The notes beneath the pieces are model-generated. The model worked only from the letters and a program-made list of their open reading frames with translations. It made no database searches and was not told the origin of the DNA. Shown here one piece after another: positions 50,718 through 60,230 of a stretch of 64,000 bases of DNA. The translations under genes were made by a program, and so were the position numbers. The DNA is from Marsupella aquatica (taxonomy: Eukaryota; Marchantiophyta): the NCBI GenBank assembly GCA_973895155.1, contig OZ316892.1:27714001-27778000 (forward strand), written 5' to 3'. Each line of letters opens with the position of its first letter. Within the stretch, counting starts at the first letter, position 1.

Positions 50718-52203
50718 TACTATATGATATATTATATCTACCTTGTACTATAACTTACATACCTACCTTGTACTATAACTTACAGCCAATTTTAGGTTCC
50801 CATCTCACTCAATCCAAGAGCCATAAATAATTCAAGAAAATATCTCATGGCTTAACTTTGTTTCCTCCTTTTTCATTTTTGTAACGGGACGAAGGACTAA
50901 AACTGGCGGGATTCGTTATTATAGTAGTAGATAGTTACAAGATTTAGTGAAAATATAGGATAAATTACTTTTTCCAAATGTGATTTTGCAATAGTCTTCA
51001 TAATGACCAGTAAAATGAGGGCTTTTAGCTTGAGTTTTGAGAGGCTAAGTAATATGGTTCATAATGCTCTGCTAGGCATTAAAACACTTAAAATATATGA
51101 GATATTTTAGCTAATTTTAGAACATTAATAAACCCAACGAACAAATTTTTTTAGTTAGTTGATTTGGGCATTGAATGACACTATATTAGACCACGGGTCA
51201 TGGATCCTTTGAGTTGAGAAAACTACTTTCTCAAGATCAATTGAGAAGACTACTTTTCTCAACAACAAACCCTAAGCTTTCTAGTAGTTGAACCCTGTTA
51301 ATTTGGAGAAGATTTGTCAATGTACTTTCAAATAATTGGAAATTCTGGAGATTTCATTGAAGTATGACTTTGGCTAGTTTTGAATTAGAGGTTAATGGCC
51401 TCATGACTTTGATGCGGCTATTCACCAAACGGAGAAGGGCAAAGCTAGCTTTAAGAAGAGAGAAGTCTGATTAAAAAGGGAAGTTGGTAGTCATGCTGTG
51501 TTGAACAAGTAGGATATATTTTCTCGCAAAATCATTGTGGACCCATTCAGTGATGGCCTGAGAAGTTTGGCATTTTTTCAACTGCCACATGAATACTTTG
51601 CATTGCAGGCCAAAGTCGACGAAGTGATTTATCACAAGAAGTTGTCAAAATCAGGCCTTTTCGCTACATGCAACCAAATTCTCAAGAGAGTCAATAGTCA
51701 ATTTGTGGCAAGTCCATTTGATGTTGAGTATAGACGACATTCGTAACGGCAAGCCCATGAACCATCCAACGCACAATAGTCGACACAGAGAGATACGTGG
51801 TTCACCTCCACATGAGGCTATGTCCACGGGAACACACAAGAGCTTTACTGCACTCTAGACCGACCGGCCATACCAAGCATCCACAGCACAAGCTCTCTCT
51901 ATCTCTCAACTAGCTTCGTAACAATGAGCCTAAGTTCCACCAGGGTCTGGCATTAGCCCTGGCTATATGCACAATAGCACTACCGCTAACATTAGCTAAA
52001 GTCCTAACCCAAGTTAGACTAACTGTGGTTAGCTCATGAGTCACAAGACTAGAGCAATATCTAACAAACTCCCCCTTGACTCTTGTCTTGGGGACTGGAC
52101 TAAATGCTACCATATGGAATCCTCAGCGGGAAGTTCTAGACAATCACCAAACCAGGTCTCCCCCTAAAAACCACAAGGGTTAACTAAAACACAGTGACGG
52201 ACC
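50718..52203. other. Spacer with unassigned fragments
   Basis: A short plus-strand ORF at 51537-51746 has no clear family. The stretch 51740-52110 (with ACAAACTCCCCCTTGACTCT near 52068) looks like part of an LTR of a plant retrotransposon, but no partner LTR is present in the window. Confidence 0.35.
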
Positions 52204-52233
52204 AAACGAGAAGTGTGACCACACTTCTCGTTT
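52204..52233. other. Perfect 13-bp hairpin, candidate left end of the large element
   Basis: AAACGAGAAGTGT-gacc-ACACTTCTCGTTT. It lies 120 bp left of the first array palindrome and is the last distinctive structure before the unrelated spacer. That it marks or lies near the terminus of the mobile element is inference. Confidence 0.5.
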
Positions 52234-52351
52234 TGCCCGCGGCAAAAAAGGTTTCTAAGGCAAAAAAGTCTTGGATACGGAATTAGTATTCCCACTAAAA
52301 ACTAGTTTTTCAAATTGAAAAAATGGGAAAAATTGACACGAATACGAAGAT

Positions 52352-53068
52352 GGGATACGGCGTATCCCATTTCGGATCCAACCGCGGAATTCCAAACAAA
52401 AAAAAAACACAGTAAAGGTGCCGATATTGGTTTACCCGACAAGAATATTCCAAAACGATTCTTCTCAATGGTAACATTTAACCGACTGTGATGCAACTGC
52501 AGTCAAATACTAACCACGGTCAGTGAGAAAACTATAAATAGGAGATCACCGCTTGAGAATTTTACGCTCATTTTTTCTCGCTCTGTATACTCTTACTCTC
52601 GACGAATGCACACCGTCTATACAAACTCGTATTCCCCAAAAATCAGTTTTGATGAATATGTGAAAATCTTCCTGAAAATGGCGAGGACGAATCCCAAATG
52701 GGATACGGCGTATCCCGTTTGGGATTCAACCCTCAAATTTCAAGTTTTCGTTTCACATTAGCTAAAAAAGGAGGTTGGATGCGACATGGGATACCTCTGA
52801 ATATGAAGTATCGTAGACTCCAAATGTCAAAACCTCAATGTTGAATGCGAAATGGGATACGGCGTATCCCATTTGGGATTCACTCTTCAAATGTCCAGTT
52901 TGATTTCTCTTTAGCTAAAAAAGGAGGTTGGATGCGAAGTGGGATAAGGGGTATCCCATGTCGCATCCAACCTACGAAAATGAAGCATCTTAGACTCCAA
53001 ATGTCAAAACCTCAATGTTGAATGCGAAATGGGATACGGCGTATCCCGTTTGGGATACGGCGTATCCC
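52352..53068. repeat. Palindrome array, cluster 1
   Basis: Cores at 52352-52368, 52700-52716, 52854-52870, 52941-52957, 53031-53047 and 53052-53068, plus a half-site near 52788. The typical core is GGGATACGGCGTATCCC. Flanks extend the symmetry (GAATGCGAAAT on the left, ATTTGGGATTC on the right). From 52761 a 153-bp larger unit starting GCTAAAAAAGGAGG is also duplicated. The cluster lies downstream of the TATA box at 52533 and upstream of the first coding exon. Confidence 0.9.
52533..52540 (+). promoter_or_regulatory. TATA box of first element gene
   Basis: TATAAATA in the context ACTATAAATAGGAG. The same context recurs at 54632. It lies about 640 bp before the first coding exon of the F-box-like gene. 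Confidence 0.55.
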
Positions 53069-53176
53069 GTTTGGGATTCACTCTTCAAATGTCCAGTTTT
53101 GATTGCCCATGTGGTATTTACCTAGAGTTTATTTGAATGATGGGAAAAACCTTATGGATTACTGATTGTTTCGCAG

Positions 53177-54341
53177 GCGAAGTTCAACTGAACTGTACGC
53201 ACTGAAGCTCTTGCTGCCTTTCAGTGACCGACACCCACTCAAGCTTAAGCTTTCCTTGAAAAATGAAGTTTTCTCTTGTGAGTCTAATGGCGGTCCAGAA
53301 TCAAAACCTTGAGAAACGTGCTCATCGATTGTATAAGCGATTAGTTGCACTCAAAGTTCTTTGTCCTGGATTAGGCGCGCTATGGACGGGAGGCGTGGAT
53401 CCACATGATAGTTTGAATCCACTCCAAATAGAGTTTTGTGAAAAAAATGAGGACGGAGTTCCAATTTGGTCGAGGATATGTTTGAGTGGTTGTCTGCACT
53501 CTGTTAATTCTTCTTGTAACTATTGTTGTGATGCCCAAAACAAATATCATCGATTGGCATATTTTTGTTGTCGGATTTGGAACGAAGATCCTTGGGTTAA
53601 CTTATCGCGTTGAATTTTCTTGATTAGTGTGTAAGTGTTTAGGTGAACGTTCTTGGGTCAAACATTTTGTGAAAATATTTTTCTTTTGACCAAAGAAATA
53701 AAATCAGTTTTTCCATCACTGTTTTGTAGGTTGTTGAGAAAGAGCTCACCATCTCATTTATTACTCCAGGTATCCACTCTTATTTTGGAATGGCAGTCAC
53801 TGAGAGCCCTGTCTTTACAAGGTTAGCAATGTCATTCGACAAAGAGAAGAAACAAATTCAACAAAAAAGTGGCCAAAGGGAATCCGGATTGCTTTTGGAT
53901 GGACTTGTTGACGAGATTGTTGAAACGTTCATTTGGCCCATTTTGAAAGTTTGTTGTATAGAGGATGAGTTTGATTCCTCCAAGAACCAAGCTGATGAAA
54001 GATTGATGCGATTAAAAACCATGGTGTGGCTTGGATGCACCTCCAAGAAATGGAACCAGCTCGTAATTTGTACACGAGTCTGGGGTATTCTTAGACTAGC
54101 AAAAAGCCAGCTTGAGGAAGTGAATGAAATGCTGACAAGCATTCCCAATGGAAAACCCCTTCAGAATGTTCATATTGAAGCTTTTGTTAGGATGGAAACA
54201 CCGAATCTTCCTCCAATCGATTTCTTAGGTTTATTTTCAAGGTCTGACCTAAATCGATTTCAAGAAGACTGGCACAATCTTGAGAAAGATGAGCAAGCGA
54301 GGCTCTTGGAAATGTATGGGGAAGCTTCTAGTCTGGTTTAG
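53177..54341 (+). CDS. F-box-like ORF of the large mobile element
   Basis: Two open blocks. The second is best defined: after acceptor TTTTGTAG the frame is open from 53730 to TAG at 54341 (about 203 residues). It has Leu-Val-Asp-Glu-Ile-Val ... Trp-Pro-Ile-Leu ... Cys-Thr-Ser-Lys-Lys-Trp-Asn-Gln-Leu-Val ... Val-Trp-Gly-Ile-Leu, a layout like an F-box (substrate adaptors of SCF ubiquitin ligases). The first block, 53263-53613, is Cys/His-rich near its end (Cys-x3-Cys-x-His-x5-Cys-x2-Cys-Cys) and ends at TGA without a clear donor; a second frame after the acceptor at 53176 is open to about 53330. Whether the blocks form one gene is unclear. The F-box call is tentative. Confidence 0.45.
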
Positions 54342-54631
54342 AGCCATCTTGAATGGGCTCTTTGTAAAGACTCTTTTTAAGAATATCAACTTAGTTTATT
54401 TTGTGGCACAATTCTGAATGAATAAAGAGTTTTGTGATTACCCTTGCATCAACCTGATTCGCTACGCGTAAAATCTATTTGGTTGAATACAATGACTTGG
54501 GGATATGCCTTATCTCTAGTCCCATCAAGAGAAAAAAGTATACATAGACATCTGGACTCCAACCCTATGCTTTTGGATACACACTATCGCCTGTGGAAAC
54601 CTTATCGCCTGTGGATACGAAGGTGATAAAG

Positions 54632-54640
54632 TATAAATAG
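54632..54640 (+). promoter_or_regulatory. TATA box of the ParB-methyltransferase gene
   Basis: TATAAATAG in the context AAGTATAAATAGGAG, matching the box at 52533. It lies about 190 bp before palindrome cluster 2 and 780 bp before the start codon at 55415. Confidence 0.55.
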
Positions 54641-54821
54641 GAGTGCCTGGTCAGAAAAATTACTCTCATTTCTTTTTCTTCTCAACTTTGTTGGCCTCCG
54701 CGTTTTTCTCGGGCCGCAACATCTCTATAGCTTTTCGTATTTGCTCGAATCGAAACCAAAAAATAGGTAAAAACTGAAGAAACTCTCCCCTCCTCGTTTG
54801 GTTAATTGTTGAATCCTGAGA

Positions 54822-55357
54822 GGGATACGCCGTATCCCCCTTTGTATTCAACTCTATTATTTGGCCTTCTTTTCAATGTTGAATACGGGATGGGATACCG
54901 CGTATCCCATCTCGCATTGAACACCCTCTTTTTAGTCTTCCATCCAAACCTCCTCGCTCTTTTTTGACTTTGAATACGAACTGGGATACCGCATTTCCCA
55001 TTTCGCATTCAACTCCCTCTTTTTTGTGCTTTGCATCAGACTCGAGGCAATTGTTGAGGTTGGATGCGAAGTGGGATACCGCGTATCCCATTTCGTATTC
55101 AAGTCCCTCTTTTTCATTAATTGCATCAGACTCTGGACATTTGTTGTTGTTGGATGCGAAGTGGGATACCGCGTATCCCATTTTGCATTCAACTCCCTCT
55201 TTTTCGTTCTTTGCATCAGACTCTGGACATTTGTTGTTGTTGGATGCGAAGTGGGATACCGCGTATCCCATTTTGCATTCAACTCCCTCTTTTTCGTTCT
55301 TTGCATCTGACTTGGCAATTGTTGATGTTGGATGCAAAGTGGGATACCGCGTATCCC
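54822..55357. repeat. Palindrome array, cluster 2
   Basis: Cores at 54822, 54892, 54983, 55073, 55163, 55253 and 55341, each 17 bp (typically GGGATACCGCGTATCCC). Spacing is 70-91 bp. The longer symmetrical unit is GATGCGAAGT-core-ATTTCGCATTC. Frames stay open on both strands across the array, giving repeated peptides that I regard as by-products. The array lies in the 5' leader of the ParB-methyltransferase gene, ending 58 bp before its ATG. Confidence 0.92.
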
Positions 55358-55414
55358 ATCTCGCATTCAACTACTTTTGGTCTGGTTCTAAGTGTGTCAA
55401 TCATTTTTAGGATC

Positions 55415-57348
55415 ATGTCGAACAAATCAAAGTCGTCTGGTTCGACCCAATCTTCACGGACATCCATTGTCGATGAGATTTGGAAGAAAGACCTTTACAC
55501 GGAGGAGAAACTCATGAGAAATAGGTGGTACTTCAGGGATGCTCGGGCGATGGATATTCACAGAGCCTATGAAGGTCCAGCGGTGTTGTTGGTTATAGTT
55601 AAGGGTAAAGACCATTGCCATTATGGATTAGTCGACTCAAAAATAAAATAGCTGAAGAAGATTCCAATGTACCTTTGCATTCTTCCAAACAATGCCTTCA
55701 CTATAGTTGTCCTCAACTACGAGAAACTTGATCGGGTCTCGATGAACACATTTCCTGATGACCCGATCTGCCAGCTAATTTCGGAAGTGCCGGAGATTGA
55801 GGACTTTTCTTATTGGTGTTTGAAATTTGTCTTGAAGTCTTGGAGGGTTGTTGAGGATTTTATGAAGGTAGCGTATAGGTCCGTTGTTGGAGCCGACTTT
55901 GGCGTCAAAGAGCGGCCTTTGAAGTTGAAAGTGACGAAGCCTACCGATCCGGCTTCAAAGTCAGGGAAGATGTCTGGAACACCCTCGACAAAGGAGAAAT
56001 CTGCCACAATTTCATTTAAGGAACCGACAAAGAAGAAGCTTGCAGATCAACTCTCCAGGGAAGGTTCTAAAGTAGCGGTGTCAGGAGAAGCTATTGTCAA
56101 GAAGAAATTGGATCGACGTGACATCTAGAAGCGCGCGCCTTCTGCACCAGGAAGTGTTGTCTCATCTTTGGTCCCACCAATTTCATAGACACCTTCTCAG
56201 ATTCCTTCAACTTCGTCAGGTGGGCCTTCTTTATCATCTAGGGGAGCTGTTAAAGAAAAGAAAAATGATTCAACAGATATCACCACAGCTTTGCAGCGGG
56301 AAGAGACACTTGTGGTTCGTGAAGAAGTGTCTCGGTTGATGGAGACTAAGCGAGTTCAGAAGACAATAGTTATTCTGAAACAACTAACCTGCTTCTTGTT
56401 GACGATATTGACGACGAGAACTCAACGTTGGTTCGAACAGTCGATCGGTTGCATGTGGAGAACATCAAGACTTTGATGAAAATGAATCCGATAAATTTCA
56501 CGACGCCATTTGTCTTGTTTGTGATCCCCGAAGACTGCCCGACAGTGACAGATTGGGACTCAGAAAAGGCAACAAGCTGGAGATATCAAGTGATTGGAGG
56601 TAATCACGGTGCTCGGGCTAAGAGAGAATTGTATCAGGCTTATGGGAGAGAGATCTTCAATGAACTCCAAGCTTGGGTGTATGCTGGTCTCACAAGGGAG
56701 GACATTCATAAACTTAGCATCCAACATAATATTGATCAGGAGTACAGGAAAAAAATGAACAACATTGATCAAATCCGAACAATGCATAAGATTTTCCTTG
56801 CCAGAGGAATGGCAAAAACCAAGGAGACTAGAGAAGCGTGTGCGATGGAGGTTTGCCTCGACGGGTTTTTTCCGGGGGACGCCACAAGCCTGAAGAAGCA
56901 TGAGCCTCTCTTCCAAATTGCGTTTAGGTCGGGTAAGGTCTGGGAACTCCAAGACCAGATCTTTGAGATGTGGAACAAGTTGGAGATCAAAGGGCAGAAT
57001 AAGCAGAAGTCACCGATCAAGAAACTCAAGAAAGGAAAGGGAAAAGCGCAGTCGATTCCAAAAGCTTTGAATAAGCTTGCAGGGGGCCTTAACTTGACAC
57101 CTTGGAGAGCAATCCAGGGAATTGAACACGACCAATGTTTGGAGTCCCTTCTTCTCCGAGTGAAGGACCGGATGATCTCTTTGGAGCAGATGGCAAAAGA
57201 AGCCGAGAGTTACAAGAAACTTGTGAAAATCAGCAAGATTTTTGTTTAGTTGTCAGGGCACCCAGACTGGGCGACTTGCAAACGAATGTTTCCGAAAGAA
57301 ACAGAATCTGTCGAGCTTGAAAGATGGAGTGGGAAATTGTCCGATGTG
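55415..57348 (+). pseudogene. ParB-like domain exon(s) of a ParB-methyltransferase gene
   Basis: Starts at ATG 55415 just after a TTTTTAG acceptor. The frame is interrupted by TAG at 55649, 56126 and 56186, by a frame change near 56345, and by TAG at 57247. It otherwise continues to donor GTATGT at 57349 (phase 0). The N-terminal third is not recognised; a Lys/Ser/Thr-rich linker follows. From about 56415 comes a ParB/Srx-like domain: Val-Asp-Arg-Leu-His-Val-Glu-Asn-Ile-Lys-Thr-Leu, Thr-Pro-Phe-Val-Leu-Phe-Val, then Tyr-Gln-Val-Ile-Gly-Gly-Asn-His-Gly-Ala-Arg-Ala, the typical Gly-Asn-His motif. The C-terminal part is helical and Lys-rich. ParB domains bind palindromic DNA and hydrolyse CTP in bacteria. 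Fusion or pairing with methylases is known from phages and bacteria. Confidence 0.7.
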
Positions 57349-57439
57349 GTATGTTCTCCCCTTCCACTGATTGGACTTTTCTATTTGTTTCGCCATGTTT
57401 GGAGGTTTTCTTTGTGGATTTCTTGTTGGAATGCGAAGT

Positions 57440-57993
57440 GGGATACGGGGTATCCCATCTCGGATTCACTTGTGCTTATTTGATGTTGGTGATGTTTCAA
57501 AGCGGTTTTTTCTTGGTTGAATGCGAAGTGGGATACGCGGTATCCCATCTCGTATTCACTTGTGGTTATTTGACGTTTGTGATGTTTCAATGTGGTTTTT
57601 GCTTGGTTGAATTTGAAGTAGGATACGCGGTATCCCATCTCGTATTCAATGTGGTTATTTGACGTTTGTGATGTTTCAATGTGGTTTTTGCTTGGTTGAA
57701 TTCAAAGTAGGATACGCGGTATCCCACCTCGTATTCAATGTGGTTATTTGACGTTTGTGATGTTTCAATGTGGTTTTTGCTTGGTTGAATTCAAAGTAGG
57801 ATACGCGGTATCCCACCTCGTATTCAATGTGGTTATTTGACGTTTGTGATGTTTCAATGTGGTTTTTGCTTGGTCGAATGCGAAGTGGGATACGGGGTAT
57901 CCCATCTCGGATTCACTTGTGGTTATTTGATGGTGGTGATGTTTGACTATGGTTTTTGCTTGGTTGAATATGAACTAGGATACGGAGTATCCC
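57440..57993. repeat. Palindrome array, cluster 3 (intronic)
   Basis: Cores at 57440, 57530, 57620, 57709, 57798, 57887 and 57977 with a regular period of 89-90 bp. The core is GGGATACGCGGTATCCC, or AGGATAC... in the middle copies. Unit flanks are GTTATTTGACGTTTGTGATG and TTTTTGCTTGGTTGAAT. The array fills the intron (57349-58065) that joins the ParB-like and methyltransferase exons. Confidence 0.92.
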
Positions 57994-58065
57994 ATGTCGC
58001 ATTCGTCGTCCAGATTTGATTGTTTGAATTCCTAAATGGTTATCTCCCCATTGTCTTTCCTCCAG

Positions 58066-59194
58066 ATTCTTTTAACAAGTTTGCGTTTGCAATTGAAAGC
58101 TTCTTCGAAGAAGAAGAACAAGGATGCAATTGGTGCTGATGCGGTTGAGAAGCCTACGGAGGAGCTGACTTCGAGTGTTATTCCCCCGGGGTTTAAGAAT
58201 TACGTTCAAGAAGCGATTGAGAACTACAACCGACGTCGTGGGATTGAAACGGTTGAAGCAGAGTCGAATGACCATCGATGGAAAAACGTTGACGGAAATT
58301 TTATCACATATACATTGCATTGTGGAGATGTCAGGGCGCTGGATAAGTTTGTAGAGAAAAGGAATTACACACTTGCAATTGCAGACATTCCTTATGGATT
58401 CAATGCGCCTGGCTCTGAAAATGATGAGGTCCCATTTTTAGAGAGTGATATTGTGGATATGGTGAATTGTTTTGCCAAGGTGACAAGTTCAAAGATGTGG
58501 AGATTGTTGTGATTCACTCTTTGCAGCAAAGTTGGTCTGTGATGAATGCTCTTGGAAAAACTTGTAACGCAGGTGTAGAGGCTGGAATTTGGGAGAAGCC
58601 AAATGTACATGCTCATCCTTCTGGGAATCGATTGGCTTGGGTATATCGCGAGAGTGATATTATCGCGAGAGTGGTATTAGGACCAGAAACATGTACAATT
58701 TTGAACATGATGAGAAAAGGGTAAACATCATAAAAGTCCCTTGTGTTACAAAGAAATGTGTAACACCATTGGGAGAAATAGTGAACCCTTACCAAAAACC
58801 GATAGCTCTAGCAGATTGGTTCGTTCAACATTTTAGTGAAGCAGGGGATTGGGTTGCTGATTTATGTGCGGGGAGTGGTTTGACCTCATGCGCTGCCTTG
58901 TTAGGGAAACGTCCGGTGACAGTCGTGGAGCTCAGTGCAAGCCAGGTGGATTGTATCCGGACCCGACTTGTCACGCTTGATGAATTGTGGGACTTGAATG
59001 ATGAAGCAACCGAGGAGGGTACAGGACCCATGAGCTTTGAGGTTCAACCACCTATTGGTGGTACTACGAGCACCCTCACCATTGGAACTTGCATTATTAC
59101 AACCGCGGAGGAGAACGACAATGATGAGGATGAAGAGGATGAAGTGGAACATGAAGCTCCGACACTTGATCTTGGCTCATTCCTTGAGGTGTAG
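58066..59194 (+). pseudogene. Beta-class amino-DNA-methyltransferase
   Basis: The exon starts after acceptor CTCCAG in phase 0 with the ParB exon, so both form one fusion gene. The order of motifs is that of beta-class N6-adenine/N4-cytosine methyltransferases: motif IV Ala-Asp-Ile-Pro-Tyr-Gly-Phe (58381-58401, a DPPY variant), then motif X Asn-Pro-Tyr-Gln-Lys-Pro (about 58784-58801), then the AdoMet-binding motif I Val-Ala-Asp-Leu-Cys-Ala-Gly-Ser-Gly-Leu-Thr-Ser (about 58852-58887) and Val-Val-Glu-Leu. The C-terminus is acidic. Two frame changes (near 58478 and 58685) break this copy. Asp-x-Pro-Tyr suggests adenine as the target, but cytosine N4 cannot be excluded. Ordinary plant cytosine-5 methyltransferases are unrelated. 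Confidence 0.82.
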
Positions 59195-59306
59195 ACTTAA
59201 GTTTGATTAGTTCTCTCATGTTGTATCTATTGATCCAAACTTGTGAAATATTGAAGAAGATTATGACTGGACTATGTTCTTATTTCACAAAATAATGTCT
59301 TTGCAG

Positions 59307-60196
59307 GAACCAAAGGAGGATTTTGTATTGAAACATGTTCTGCATAGATTCTCACACAATCCTTCTAATGGATTTCTTTTGGACAATAAAACATTGAGCC
59401 AACTTGAACCCCGTCAATATTTGGGTGATGAAATAATGGAATTTTACCCACAATTAATAATCAAGAAACATGGAGATCTGGCTCCCTCAGTAAACACATT
59501 ATCCTCTTTTTTTACCCTTGGCTTGTTTCAAGGATTGAAACAGAACCAGCTGAGACCTTGTTGGAATCAATTCAAAAGATGCGGAATTATTACAAGCCAC
59601 CATTTTCCCAAATTGAGGTCATTCTCATGCCAATTCACATGAGCATGCACTGGAGTCTGGTTGTAATATGTTTGGATCGGATTGAATCTTTGATCAAAAT
59701 GTATCATCTAGACTCTCTCGCCGGTCTACACTCAACCCATGTAATTGGATCAATACTAAGCAGGTACGTATATATTCTATTATATTTTTTCAATTTGAAT
59801 TTATTTATGTGGTACATAAATATAAACACTTTGGACTAAGAACTTTGAATGATAATTTGCAAATATTTTACAATGGAATGGGAATTATTTTTTGGAAAAG
59901 TTCCAATGGGAGTTGTGGAGATATACAATCCAATGGTAAGGATTTGAAAAGTAATTTCAACTTTTATTTAGTTCAATTATTAAACACTTTGGACTAACTT
60001 TAAGATTCTTTCTCAGGTACCTCAACAACCAAACAATTCAGATTGTGGTCTATTTGTTCTTCAAAATATGGACGAAATCAGAATTCAATATGGCATATTA
60101 CACAATGCCTTGATGCACAGTCTTTATTTACTGAAAAATGGTACAATTGTAAAAGAGCATGTAACCTTAGAAAATTCATTCGAGATCAAATTCTAA
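59307..60196 (+). pseudogene. Ulp1/C48 SUMO-protease-like cysteine peptidase
   Basis: The first exon begins after TTTGCAG at 59307. The frame changes near the T-run at 59507-59513 and runs on to donor GTACGT at 59764. A middle exon lies at about 59825-59936. The last exon is 60017-60196, in phase 0 after CTCAG. The catalytic set of Ulp1 peptidases is complete: His in Met-His-Trp-Ser-Leu-Val-Val, Asp in Tyr-His-Leu-Asp-Ser, Gln in Val-Pro-Gln-Gln, and Cys in Asn-Ser-Asp-Cys-Gly-Leu-Phe-Val. Ulp1-like proteases are frequent passengers of plant DNA transposons. The stop codon is only 34 bp from the convergent end of the transposase gene. Confidence 0.8.
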
Positions 60197-60230
60197 AATT
60201 GATGCATGTACCTGTTTAAGGACATCAATC

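Noticed and set aside
54873-55410. Long overlapping ORFs on both strands across palindrome cluster 2
   Set aside because: The unit lacks stops in several frames and is symmetrical, so all strands look open. The peptides are repeats without a domain, and no start context or splice site supports them.
55649-57249. Reassigned or read-through TAG codons in the ParB-like exon
   Set aside because: Four TAGs in one frame are striking, but a frameshift in the same exon, two in the methyltransferase exon and TAA/TGA stops in the neighbouring transposase indicate ordinary decay.
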